Assembly (NCBI RefSeq): GCF_000006405.1
Contig: NW_003211397.1
Coordinates: 202,432 to 238,275, forward strand
Direction: 5' to 3'
From: Perkinsus marinus ATCC 50983
Taxonomy: Eukaryota; Perkinsozoa; Perkinsida; Perkinsidae
Length of the DNA: 35,844 nt
Shown here: positions 1 through 9,510 of the stretch, piece after piece
How the letters are laid out: each line of letters begins with the position of its first letter
How positions within the stretch are numbered: the stretch's first letter is position 1
Notes under the pieces: generated by a model
Seen by the model: only the letters and a program-made list of their open reading frames with translations
The model's database searches: none
Told to the model about the DNA's origin: nothing
Position numbers and translations under genes: made by a program

Positions 1-666
1 AGCGCTAGTGGTCTACATAGTTGGAAAGTGTTGGTAGCCTATAACGAATCAATATCTTCTAGTAGTGTGGGAAACGCAAAAAAAATTGTAATTTTCTCGG
101 GGGTTTTACTGTTCCTGCTTTTGAGACTGACCCTTTGTCTGAAAAGGTATTTTCGTGTTAGTTACCTCGCCACGTGATAAGCTGTGATAAGATTACACGA
201 TGGAATCGACCTCCTTATGGGCCTCCTCTAGATTCATAGGATTAGCCCGATACTGTAACGTGGTTGAATACTTGGGCGGCGAGGCCAGCAACCAGGAGCT
301 CTAGGATTAGCGGATGGAGTGGTATGAACGGATTCCGCACGCATGCACAAGGGGATACCGTACGTAGTTAAGTACTTCTAGCAGGACCATGGTCTCGCCA
401 TTGAACGACCAGTAGCTCTGCGATTAGCGGCTGGAGTGGTATGGATGAATTCCGCACGAGATCGGCATGCAGTGGTAGATTTCATCCCACCTATTTCGAG
501 TTGGGTTTCCAGGGTGCATGAAGTTGAAAATAATTGTTTTAGTTTTTACTCTTTCCCTTCGCTGCTTCCAACACCGGTAGTGGTGGCGACTAGCGGTTGA
601 TACACTTGACAGTTTCCGAGTTGGCAAATATAAAACCCGAGAATCTATACAGCTACTTGTTCTGAG
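1..666. other. gene-free stretch upstream of MKT1
   Basis: No convincing exon is seen here. It holds a MITE-end-like motif near 80 (TAGTGTGGGAAA) and two F4-type repeats at about 307-350 and 422-468. Each of these reads GATTAGCGG, then TGGAGTGGTATG, then ATTCCGCACG, so they are direct repeats about 115 bp apart. They may be 5' UTR introns of MKT1 or remains of a gene cut by the window edge. Confidence 0.5.
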
Positions 667-3600
667 ATGCGCGTTAGACAATTGCAAACTACACTGCAAG
701 ATCAAGGCATGATCCAACAGGTAGGCCCTTTGAGCTTCTATGGTGGAGTTCTTACGTAACTTCATAGGACTCGGAATTTAGTGACAGATGACGAGGAACG
801 TGATTGAATTCAAAACGTCTTAGCTACGACAATATTGTTCCTGTCGGCGTCTGTTTTGAAATAAGTGCATGCTCAGTGCGTATTGAAATTCCTTTCAATG
901 GATTTGCGAGGAAGATGGTAGCGTTAGTCTTGTGGCTACTTGAATGGTACTGGAGTAGTCGGTCTCGGCGATTGGGGGGATTATCTGGAGGAGTGGTATG
1001 AATTTGGTGTTGTCGTTGTTGTTGTCAGATCTCGATGGATCAGCTGAGTGATATGAAGATGGCTTTGGATGCCACATTCTGGTTGCGAAGTATACAAATG
1101 CTGAAGGATCCATATGCTGATGCTCTCGGCGGAATGCCTCCAGGTACTAGGAAAAGTAGTGTAGCGGTTAAGGCCGTGGTTTGTCATTCTTGAGGTTGTC
1201 GGTTCTATTCCTGTGCATATTAGTTTTATGTATTGTAGGACTCTTCGGTATCATTGCTAAGGAGCTGGAGCTTTTCTCACACTACAAGATCAAACCAATC
1301 TTCGTAAGCAAACTGATCTCAACTGACTCTGAATTTTGTGGCGCGTGACGGAATTTCCCTCGCTATAGGTCTTTGACGGCATCGTGCCTCCTCTGCAGCA
1401 TCAAATGTTTCAACAGTCTAGTCAACAGCAGCTGGATCAGGTAAGCGCTGAGGGCTTCCATCAGTGTGTAGGAATATGCACATGGTCAACTACATAGTTG
1501 GTGACAATATGTAAATTCTGGGAGGAAGCTTTGATAATTTATCGTTGGTTTCTGTACACTTCTACCCGAGTTTTCGAATAACTTTCTATAGCGAGGAAAC
1601 CCCTGAGCTCAGTTGAGGAAAGCGAAAATATATTTCTATCCCAACACTGGCTTCAAGTGGACCTATTTTGTATCTTACGAAGTGTGACCTAAGATATTTC
1701 TCAGGCATGGACCTTATCGGCCAATGGACGCGACTCGGAAGCTCAGAAGGCGTTCGCGGTTGCCACGAGCCGCATCAACAGCGACATATGCCACTTCGCT
1801 TTCCACTTCTTGAAGTCGAAGGGCTTTGAAGTTATCCGAGCACCGTAAGGATTACAGGCCCAGGTTCGATCCCGGCATGCTGTATTTTTACTGCATTTAG
1901 TTACTTCGCATCAGCACAGTTGGCGTATATGGCGGCTAACAACCTCTGCCAAGTCGTATATGGTCCTCCGGGTCTCCTTTTGTATGGAGTGAAGAGTGTA
2001 CTCCTACAGATGGACTTCCAGAAGTAGGAGCAATTTCGTGCTGGCGCGTGACGTTTTTCTACCGCTGCTTCATCAGGAACAAAGCTGAGTGGGTATCCCT
2101 TGACCATGTTCTGAGCAAATGGTATATAAATCGCGAGCAGTTTATAGATGCGTGTCTGCTGGCCGGCACTGAGTATTGCCTTACTTACCCTTATCTCAAT
2201 TTGGACCAATTTCGTGGCGAAAACCAGCTTCCTGCGGCAGCTCACCATGCGGGGGCATTTAGCTTCGAGACTGCTATCGAGTTTATACGCCAAGTCCCAC
2301 TGAATTCATGGATGCAGACTTTCCCTACGGATGATATGCGCAACGACCATGTTGAGGGATACTGCGTGTGCAAGCTACTCCTATGCTACACTCCAGTGCT
2401 GAATACGATCGATTTGGAAGTGCGCCCTCTGTCTTGTGGGTCTGGGCATGCGAATCCTCATCTGTGCCCACCCGGAGAGAATACACCACAAATGGTAATC
2501 AATAATCCTGATGGTACGCAGACTCTCTCACCGATGCCGATATCCTTTCCTCCTACACATGTTTGTCCAAGTGATATGTCTACTGTGTTTGGTGATAGAC
2601 TCCCTGTGACGGTGTATGAGCTCCTTATGATGGGCTTTATCAGTAGCAGACTACCACTGGTTCTGGCAACTGGGGTTTGGTGTGATCGTCAGAGTCCGTT
2701 GATAGATTCTAAAGAGTATAGGTCCTTGCTTATCGATCTTACTAACGAGTATCGGACTAAGGCTTTGGGCATTATGGCTGATAAACTGAACCCGGCCCTG
2801 AGAGATCGACCTGTTATATGTACGGCGTATTGGGAGGTTGGAGAGATGGCGGCTCCTCCAGCTCCACAGCAGCCAGCAGCTCAGGGAGGGCCACCTTTGG
2901 GGGCGACTTCGACTACGAATAGAGCACATTTGCTGTACACGCTAAATCGAGAGGTAGGGAATCTTCGCTGTGCGCGGGGATATCTTTGGTGGTGATGTTT
3001 AGGATCCGAATTTGCGTAGAATTCGGATTCCTCATCTGAAGAGATTGAAGTGGATGTTCACGAAGGCGGAGCTGGAGGCTGAGATGCGCAGACAGGGGGC
3101 TAAGACTGTTGATCTGAGGTGAGTTGGCGAAGGAGTGGTATGTACGCATACACAATGTTAGGTTCTGTTTACAGTGGCATGCGAATGAATTCCAACACGA
3201 TGGACCGTTGGTGACTAAACTGAGGAACTCGACTGCTGCTGGGCCTCGCGCTCAACCTAAAGATTTGAATTCCCTCTCTGCTTTGGTTCACTTCCAACTC
3301 CTCGAATCACTCGAGTATTTCTCTGAAGATGGGGGTATGACTGTCCTTGGTGACGTGCTGAAGGACACCCCAAGTCGTTTCCAGGAGCCGACACTGTTCG
3401 CTCTGGAGCTTATGAAATTTGGCGTCCTCACTGGTGACCCGTTCGAGCCGGTCGATGGCAGTAGCTTCCCCGCGGCGGTCGGTTATCCGAAGATTGATAC
3501 GGTCAGTGATAAACAGAAGAGTATCACTTTGCTGTCCAGGGTAGTCAGTCTGGTGCCGATGAAGCTGAAGAACGATCTGTGGGACACTACAGTGGAATTC

Positions 3601-4381
3601 GACTTGGCTGCATTCCACTCCTTGCTGAGGCTATTTAAGAGGACCTTGAGGGTTCTATGTGAATCATGTTTGGCCGATGACCTCATTGAGAACAAGTCGT
3701 TGATAAAGATATTGCCAAATAACACTTTCAGTCCGAACGGGCCGTTGCCGAGTGATTTGAATGCAAACGGAGAGAGGCTGGTAGATGGCTGGGATCTTGC
3801 AATCTTTGTAAATCTTGCATTTCCTCAATTTTCAGCCCTACCATCGAGAGCATCGTGTCGCTGAAGTCGGACCATCGCCGGTGTTGCCGGTGTTCATGTT
3901 GCCTAGAACGTGCATGGGTATTGTTATGAAATACTTTATGGAGTGGGAAGCCCCGCAAACTAGGAAACCGTAAGGACGGTTTTAGGGTTTGTATGCTACT
4001 ACTATTACGCGGCGCAATGCGAAGAATCCGTTTCGTGTCACCGGCGTGATTCTTTACCTTGGGCTCCTGTATATGGGCTTAGTTGTTGTTGTTGTTGATT
4101 GCAGGATGAGCGGAGCGGAGAAGCGTGCGACTTTTGATGAGAATCTTCGGAAGAAGTTCGCATGCTGCGTGGACCCTATGAAGGACCTTGGGGTGGCATT
4201 GGAGTTCTGGGCTGAGGTGAAGAGGTGTATAGTGGATATCAGTGATCAACTTGGAGCGGAGGTGGGGGGGGATTCGAACCTGTGCGGGATTGTGATGGGT
4301 GGGTTGTGGCAGGAAATGAAGCAAGATGTCGTGAAGGCCGACATTTTGTTATCGGAGAAGCGCGTGATGATGAATATTTAG
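667..4381 (+). CDS. MKT1: MKT1-like post-transcriptional regulator (XPG-fold pseudonuclease)
   Basis: Twelve exons: 667-720, 1029-1143, 1239-1303, 1369-1440, 1705-1844, 1901-2023, 2077-2953, 3003-3118, 3162-3780, 3836-3969, 4105-4261, 4313-4381. They total 2541 nt and give 846 aa in one frame. The N-terminus matches an XPG N domain (ALDATFWLR; KPIFVFDGIVPP), followed by an XPG-I-like stretch (IRAPYFASAQLAYM). The middle and C-terminal parts resemble MKT1_N (FGDRLPVTVYELLMMGFIS) and MKT1_C (QEPTLFALELMKFGVL). The acidic residues that nucleases carry around APxEAEAQ are replaced, as expected for MKT1, which works with PBP1/LSM12-type partners on mRNA rather than as a nuclease. The start at 667 gives the same spacing to the LDAT motif as I recall for yeast MKT1. 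Eight of its eleven introns carry a repeat family. The in-frame alternative of retaining 4262-4312 would add 17 codons. Confidence 0.85.
721..1028 (+). other. MKT1 intron 1 (F4 repeat at 3' end)
   Basis: A 308-bp intron. The acceptor at 1028 is preceded by a TTG-rich tract and the F4 motif GGAGGAGTGGTATG at about 986. An AG at 1043 is also in frame, but the 1028 acceptor preserves the spacing expected for MKT1 proteins. Confidence 0.7.
1144..1238 (+). repeat. F2 tRNA-derived intron (MKT1 intron 2)
   Basis: A 95-bp intron that looks like a decayed tRNA in sense orientation. An A-box-like TAGCGGTTAAGG at about 1162 has a D-arm that can pair (GCGG/CCGT), and a B-box-like CGGTTCTATTCC lies near 1199. 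The acceptor stem does not pair, so it is tRNA-derived, not a working tRNA. Confidence 0.7.
1304..1368 (+). repeat. F3 intron (MKT1 intron 3)
   Basis: A 65-bp intron with the F3 core AATTTTGTGGCGCGTGACGG at 1332-1351. The same core occurs in introns of the kinase gene and VPS16. Confidence 0.8.
1462..1649 (+). mobile_element. F1 hAT-like MITE in MKT1 intron 4
   Basis: A 188-bp element inside intron 1441-1704. The left end is CAGTGTGTAGGAATATGCAC and the right end TATCCCAACACTG, imperfect terminal inverted repeats. Flanking octamers GCTTCCAT and GCTTCAAG match at 6 of 8 positions, an aged target duplication. An F5 hairpin in antisense (GTATCTTA...TAAGATA) follows within 20 bp, so this intron is a composite of two families. 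Confidence 0.8.
1845..1900 (+). repeat. F2 B-box intron (MKT1 intron 5)
   Basis: A 56-bp intron with an exact B box GGTTCGATCCC at 1863-1873, sense to the gene. Only the T-arm half of the tRNA is recognisable. Confidence 0.75.
2024..2076 (+). repeat. F3 intron (MKT1 intron 6)
   Basis: A 53-bp intron with AATTTCGTG followed by GGCGCGTGACGTTTTTC, the F3 core with a small internal insertion. Confidence 0.75.
3119..3161 (+). repeat. F4 intron (MKT1 intron 8)
   Basis: A 43-bp intron that is almost wholly the F4 element. It starts GTGAGTTGGCGAAGG, then AGTGGTATG and ACGCATACACA, and ends TTAG. Its first 24 bases differ at one position from the WD40-gene intron at 14228-14277. Confidence 0.85.
4262..4312 (+). 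repeat. stopless F2 intron in MKT1 (antisense B box)
   Basis: A 51-bp GT-AG segment, phase 0, with no stop codon, so it can be spliced or read through. It carries GGATTCGAACC at 4270-4280, the reverse complement of a tRNA B box. The 20-mer rc of this region, CCCGCACAGGTTCGAATCCC, recurs exactly at 5087-5106 in the next gene. This argues that it is an intron rather than coding sequence. The donor GTGGGG is weak. Confidence 0.65.
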
Positions 4382-4637
4382 CTGACGAGGTAATCTTCGA
4401 GGGGGGTAGGCCGGCTACCTAGAGTATGCATATCATTACTCTTGGTCGTAGGTCGAGGGATTGACATATGTCTTTACAAGTACCAGCAGCAGATGGCGGA
4501 TTGAAAACTTATTACTTGTTAGTCTCGGTCTACGTGATGTGCTTGGGTTGAGTGGCTCCTTGGTGATATTCTCAGTTGAGGTTGAGGTTGTTGTTAAGAC
4601 AGAAGAGTAATTCCCAATAGTCGTGGTTTATAAGTAT
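4382..4637 (+). other. MKT1 / Q-rich gene spacer
   Basis: A 256-bp spacer between co-directional genes. It contains T/G-rich runs and no recognised repeat family or motif. No polyadenylation signal could be assigned. Confidence 0.4.
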
Positions 4638-7011
4638 ATGTCGGCTTCACTAGAAACTCTTCCTGAGACTCCAGAGAAGACGGGTGGTGGTTGGTTGATC
4701 TTTAGTATTGACGAGTTGAAGGGATATCAGGCCTTACCGTGTTGTTTGGGTAAGCCTGTTGGAGGTATGCCGGAATTGATTGATAAGGATAATGCGGAGT
4801 CTCAGCTACTGCAAGCACCTCCGGGTAAGTTTGGTTGAATGGTTAGGGTGTCGATACGTGGTTCTAGTGGCCCGGGATCGACTCTTGGTAGGGTCATCTT
4901 TAACTGTATTATTAGGTCGCCGTGGAGGTACGAGGGGGAGGGGAGCGTCGACAGGCGGGCCGTCGACATCCACTAACAGGAGTTATCCCTCTAAGCAACC
5001 CTATGACAAATCTGCACATCCTGGCGAACGGAAGAAGTACGTATTATTTGGGCAACTGTTTGTAAGCTGCTACGTCGTTTCCCGCACAGGTTCGAATCCC
5101 AGTCAGGCAATAGAAATAATACGAAGGAGAGCTTCGTCAACGACCGAGCTCATCAGCGGCCATTGACTGGCCGCCATCACGATGTTGTTGTCCCCACGGG
5201 GGGAGAAGGCCTCAAGAAGTTTACATTGGGTGATATTCGTAAGGCAGAATCGACCATTGAGAAGGTAGTCTGGCCTCCACCGCGAATGGTCGTGGGTTCA
5301 ATTCCCTCATCTTGCAGAGCTCTATGTCGGTTGGAGAGTATGTTAAAAAGGTAGCCCGAGGGGAGATCTCAGGCGATGCCAGCCCCGTGAAGTAAGTATG
5401 ATCGATTTCTCCCTTGAGGGTGTATATGAGTACGACTTTCATCAGGAGGGGAGGCCCGGAGTCGAATAGTATTTTTGAGCAAGTCTCCACGGCCACGACG
5501 ATGAGAGGAAGCAATAGGATGTCCGAATGGTTGAAGCCACGGCAGCAGGAGCCTGTGGGGGTCGACACTGTGGAGCAACGCAAAGTAGCGTGACCGGGGT
5601 TTGTACTCGCGACCTTTTGGTCACCCAATTTGTGTTCAGTTAAAGGCCGGCTTGCCCAAGGGGGCTGTGACCCTTGAGGAGCTCGAAAAGGGCGCTAAGC
5701 CGACGGTTGTGACTCAGAAGCCTTCTGGGGTACTTTATGAATGGGTCGTGGCGTTTTCACTACGTTTTTAACTACGCTGGATTTGAACACAATTCGTTCG
5801 TCGATCAGGATGGCAGCAACGAGGCAGGGCGAGCGCTGCTGGCCATGATTGGAGGAGGAGGAGGAGCCGCCCCCAGCAGCGGCGGCGGCAAGGCGAGTGT
5901 AATGGTAGTGTTGGGATATATATTTGATTTCTCAGACATCATTACATGTAGGGTAAAAATGCATGAAATGCAACTAACATGAATTTGCCGAAATTCCCTG
6001 GTTGGTAACAATACGTGTAGTTGATCGTGTGCATATCTTACCATACTGGATAGTGGTACTTAGTCCTGGGCGTTTAGGACGATCAGCAGTTGGGCGTTGG
6101 TAGTGTACATGACGAGACGCTCAAGATCCTACGAGAACAGCAACAACTGAGATCTAATGCTAAACAACGGGGGGACAATGCTGATGGAGCTGAGCAGATG
6201 AAGCGACTTCAGAGGCAGTTGGCTCAGGTTATGAGACGGGATGAGTTGGGAGATGTGTGGTATGGTATTCTCAGGTCAGAACGAAAGGTCAGGTTGCTCC
6301 CTCGGATGCTCCCTTGGCGAGAGGTCAACATGTGTCACCGAGAAGCGGAAATGATGGCATGGGCCGTCGACCGGCGGCTGAGGGCGCTTATGTCGCTCAA
6401 GCATCCCAATACGCTCAGCAAAGGGCTGCACTCAATCAAGGTATCTTAGGTTCATCCGAGTAAGATACGGAATAGGTCTAGTTGTGTACTATTTAGGATT
6501 CAGAGGTAACATGCCAATGCAAGCTGCCACTCCAGTTATGCCACCGCCTCCTCCGATGGGCGTATACGGTGGCCAGGCGTCTATGTATGGTGGGATGATG
6601 AACCCGCTACAGAATCAACAACAAGCTCAAATGCAAGTGCTACTACAACAGCTACAGCAACAGCAGAAGCGTCAAGAACAACAGTGAGTAGTGGTGCTGA
6701 TTCATCGGCATTGGGGGAGTTGTGGTATGAGTGGAATTTCTCAGGTACGATCCGCATCAGATGGTCCGTCACCAACAGCATCAGCAGATGGCTGCGACAG
6801 CGGCTGCAGCTGCCGCTGCTACTAGGGGCCAGCGAGGGGGCTTCCAGCCACAACAGGTAGGATAGCCTGATAGTTAGTGTCGCTGTTTGTCTCGGTAGAG
6901 GTCGGTGGTTCGAAGAGGGATGTCACTATTCCTCAGGGAGCGCCTTACATGCCAGCCCCTGGGACCAGCAATGTGGATCCCTCGCAGGCTGCCCAATGTG
7001 CACAGCAGTAG
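4638..7011 (+). CDS. Q-rich, RGG-containing protein, possible eIF4E-binding/P-body factor
   Basis: Twelve exons: 4638-4824, 4916-5040, 5103-5264, 5318-5391, 5446-5584, 5640-5729, 5809-5898, 6078-6227, 6275-6440, 6497-6683, 6745-6856, 6937-7011. They sum to 1557 nt and 518 aa in frame. An N-terminal FSIDELKGY resembles, but does not strictly match, the YxxxxL-phi eIF4E-binding motif. After it come an RGG patch, low-complexity stretches including GGGGG, motifs such as RMSEWLKP and TLEELE that loosely recall eIF4E-transporter proteins, and a Q/M/P-rich C-terminus. Placement next to MKT1, which acts with Q-rich partners elsewhere, is suggestive only. The 3' end is uncertain: a donor at 6975 could splice over the stop into an open stretch from about 7051 to 7186. 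Confidence 0.65.
4825..4915 (+). repeat. F2 tRNA-derived intron (Q-rich gene intron 1)
   Basis: A 91-bp intron with an A-box-like TGGTTGAATGGTTAGGG and a T-arm-like CCCGGGATCGACTCTTGG. This is a fuller but decayed tRNA outline in sense orientation. Confidence 0.55.
5041..5102 (+). repeat. F2 intron whose B box forms the acceptor
   Basis: A 62-bp intron. The B box GGTTCGAATCCC runs directly into AG, so the T arm itself ends the intron at 5102. The alternative acceptor at 5089 gives a stop in frame, and the AG at 5113 breaks the frame. Confidence 0.75.
5265..5317 (+). repeat. F2 intron (Q-rich gene intron 3)
   Basis: A 53-bp intron, phase 0, with the B box GGTTCAATTCCC at 5295-5306 followed by TCATCTTGCAG. 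Confidence 0.75.
5730..5808 (+). repeat. possible diverged F3 intron
   Basis: A 79-bp intron with GTCGTGGCGTTTTCACTACG near 5749, a weak match to the F3 core, and a degenerate TTGAACAC stretch. Confidence 0.35.
5899..6077 (+). mobile_element. intron made almost entirely of an F1 MITE
   Basis: A 179-bp intron. The MITE runs from TAGTGTTGGGATATA at 5906 to CTTACCATACTG at 6048, in the orientation opposite to the MKT1 copy. Only a few bases at each side are not element. The flanking octamers match at 5 of 8 positions. Confidence 0.7.
6228..6274 (+). repeat. F4-like intron (Q-rich gene intron 8)
   Basis: A 47-bp intron with GAGTTGGGAGATGTGTGGTA, a diverged F4 core, ending ATTCTCAG. Confidence 0.6.
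6441..6496 (+). repeat. F5 hairpin introner, sense (Q-rich gene intron 9)
   Basis: A 56-bp intron that begins with the hairpin: GTATCTTA (6441-6448), a 12-nt loop, TAAGATAC (6461-6468), a perfect 8-bp stem containing the donor GT. It continues GGAATAGGTCTAG, where a fossil AG lies. The acceptor now used is 15 bp further on. It aligns along its length with the WD40-gene intron at 12644-12690. Confidence 0.85.
6684..6744 (+). repeat. F4-like intron (Q-rich gene intron 10)
   Basis: A 61-bp intron with GGGGGAGTTGTGGTATGAG then ATTTCTCAG. The GTGGTATG core and its place near the acceptor match other F4 introns. Confidence 0.6.
6857..6936 (+). repeat. F2 tRNA-derived intron (Q-rich gene intron 11)
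   Basis: An 80-bp intron with TAGCCTGATAGTTAGTG (A-box-like), GTTTGTC and GGTGGTTCGAAGAGGG (B-box-like). Order and spacing resemble MKT1 intron 2, so the two may come from the same tRNA source. Confidence 0.6.
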
Positions 7012-7921
7012 AAGCTGAGCCTCCTAACCAAGAGGTCCCCGGTTCAATTCTGCCATAGATTGTATATGCCTTTTTCAAGCTTCGCCGTGATCATAAATAT
7101 TGGGAAACGACTCTTACACCAGACACCGGTCTGCAATACCACTCGAATGGCGATGGTGACGGCAGTGGTAGCCCACACGGTAGTCAACAACTCGTATAAT
7201 GCTTCCATTACACGGGACATGGTCAGTATTGAGTTTTATAGTAAAAACGGCCGACACAACTATCTCACTTACGAGGCGAGATGCCATCTCTATCGGGTAC
7301 GTCGCTCTGACTTCTACGGCGGTCCTGCAGCAATGAACTGCGTCGACTATTGAGGGGACTACCACATCACCCCTCGACTCTTCTGGGGAGTGTCCAATCA
7401 TTCTTCGACTATTTGTATACTGTATGCAGCAGTGTCAGGGTTATCCAAGGCATCAAATATCTATTCATCTCTTTTATTAAAGTCATGGCGCGAGTCAATC
7501 ACTCGTTACTTCCCGTTCATTGTTTCTAAAATCGATTTTAGAGAAAAGGAAGCAACTTACAAAGCCCTAGTCTCTGACCTTCTTAAGATGAGCTTTCCGC
7601 GAGTCCTTATCGTAGACCCATATTTGTAGACCCCATATTTTAGAACCACTGATACACCTGTGCAATAATCTGCAGCCTATTCTGGGCGTGCGCGACATTT
7701 CATGGCGCGTGAAGTTGTTTTGTCCCCTTCTGTTGTTGCACTGTGGCGATGACCTGCGCATTTCTGAACCTTTCAATGTGTTATTTAACCTTCAGTCACA
7801 TGCGAATCTTCGGCCTGTTCCACCTCAACCTGAATGTCATCGCTTCCGTGCTGGAATGCATCATTATAGAGTACCTTAGCCGTACAGATTATTCTCCCTT
7901 TGCTTCTTCTTATTATTTCTC
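7012..7921 (+). other. unassigned stretch between the Q-rich and zinc-finger genes
   Basis: There is a tRNA-like piece at about 7008-7050, with an anticodon-loop-like CTCCTAA and the B box GGTTCAATTCT. Open but unconnected stretches at 7051-7353 and 7340-7530 could be exons; I could not join them in frame. A perfect 16-bp palindrome CTAAAATCGATTTTAG lies near 7529. A GC-rich GGCGTGCGCGAC / GGCGCGTGAAG pair at 7685-7713 resembles F3. Confidence 0.4.
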
Positions 7922-8924
7922 ATGTGTAAATACCCTTCACAAACCGGCGGCCTAGCCGGGTCGGCATCCGTAATATCATCAAGCCACAGTGGCAGTAACA
8001 ACAGCAGCAACGGAAGACATAGTGGTGAGCACAAAGTAGCAGCTTTGATGTAACGGCCTTCACCTTAGGTACGGGCTCTCGCAACACCTGTGAGGTTCCA
8101 GGCTGTGGTAGAGTCCCTCGCAAGTCTTCCGATTCCGCCCGGGCTAGGTGAGTATCCTCGTGCACAGTTAAGCTCCCCTCTATCTTACCTTAGGTTCTGC
8201 ACTCGCCACGGTGGGGGTCGGCCCTGTCACTATCCAGGTTGTCAAGTGGCTGCTAGAGGCCTTCTAGGCTTCTGTTACCGTCATCGTCATTATGCCAACA
8301 GCTCGGCTTATGGTAACGGTGTGGATGGCAAGGCGATGCCTACTCCGACGCCAGAGGCCACTGAAAGCGAGATTAGAGCTGCTCGGCTGGAGAACTATGT
8401 TCCTGTTCCGAGTAAAAATAATTGTATCATTGTTGAGGCCAATTACGTTATCAGGTTGTGTCGACTCAGTGGAGCTGGCCGCTCTCACTTACATAGCATC
8501 AACTCTGAAGGCTAGCGAGGCTGCAACTGCTGAGGGTAACAGTCAAGGAGAATCTTCTAACACGGCTTCAACCACAGCAGCCATTCAAGATAGCACAGGG
8601 AGCAGCACTGCCTCCCCCCTGGCGACTCCCGTGTCACCTTACTCAGCAACGACCTCGCAGAGCCCTCTGTTGAGCAGTAGTCAGGAACAGACTTTGGTTG
8701 AAACGGGAACATCCCCAGTTACCACGCCTAGTGGGGGTGATGCTATGGAGGCGGCCTTTGCAGCTCATTCCAGTGCGGCTTGTGATATCGATGAGCTGTT
8801 CTCTATTCCTACGATTCCTTCTCCTATATTTAAGCCGGCCATGGCTGCTGCTTCCGGTCCCCTAGATGTGGCCCCCTGCCCTATGGATACTGAAGATGAG
8901 TCTGCAGTTATGGGAAGACTGTGA
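7922..8924 (+). CDS. FCxRHGGG-type zinc-finger protein
   Basis: Four exons: 7922-8024, 8069-8147, 8194-8411, 8455-8924, totalling 870 nt and 289 aa. Two tandem zinc-binding units follow the pattern CxxxxC...FCTRHGGGRPCHYPGC...FCYRH, which is common in stramenopile and alveolate proteins often labelled WRKY19-like. The WRKY signature itself is absent. The N-terminus is Ser/Asn-rich. The C-terminal half is a Ser/Thr/Ala/Pro-rich tail with an acidic end (MDTEDESAV), compatible with a transcriptional activator, but this is inference. The start is the first in-frame ATG upstream of the finger. Its three short introns (43-46 bp) show none of the repeat families. Confidence 0.75.
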
Positions 8925-9510
8925 TCGTATGTGACGACTATTACGCGATGTAAATACTATTAGCCATTCAGAACCCTGTGCTTTTCTATATCCCACTCAG
9001 TTCCTCTCAATGAATTCATCGCTTGAGTTATCGTACTGTATGGAGGTCGCTTGTCAGTCCTTCACTTGGATGTCTTTCGTCCTCATCGGCGCCTCTAATG
9101 AGAAGGCCTAGTACTTGATCCCTCACAAGTTAGTCAACCGTGGGGCTCGTTGCTATTCACGGAACGTGAGGCTAAAACTGTGCGGGTCTTACACTGAGAA
9201 AATATGCACATGGTCGACTGCACGTGTCGATGACAATGAGGAATTGAGAAGGAAATTTTGAAAAATCGTGTTGGTTTTTAGTTCCGCTTGTATCCTACGT
9301 AGTGTGTTAATTCCCCAATAAAGTGAGGGAATTCCCGAGGAAAAATTCTCGTTATGTATCAGTTGTGGATTTCCGTACAATCCTTCCGTGGATTCAACTC
9401 AAATCATCAATATCTTCCAACACCGTTGAGTATCTTTTTGAACAAGATACCATGAGAAGATGATATGCACAGCTAATTATCATTCAATTTTGCTTTCATC
9501 AACAACGGTA
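8925..9510. other. convergent intergenic region with an F1 copy
   Basis: This region lies between the 3' ends of the zinc-finger gene (+) and the kinase (-). A diverged F1 MITE spans roughly 9192-9427 (CACTGAGAAAATATGCAC ... CTTCCAACACCG). Directly after it, at 9433-9453, is an F5-type hairpin GTATCTT-tttgaac-AAGATAC. Confidence 0.55.

Noticed and set aside
424..765. Minus-strand frame upstream of MKT1
   Set aside because: It overlaps the first MKT1 exon on the other strand, whose sequence fits the MKT1 N-terminus.
804..1001. Plus-strand frame of 65 codons
   Set aside because: It lies inside MKT1 intron 1.
7060..7353. Possible exons between the Q-rich and zinc-finger genes
   Set aside because: Some stretches look coding, but no set of splice sites joins them in one frame, and nothing is recognised.
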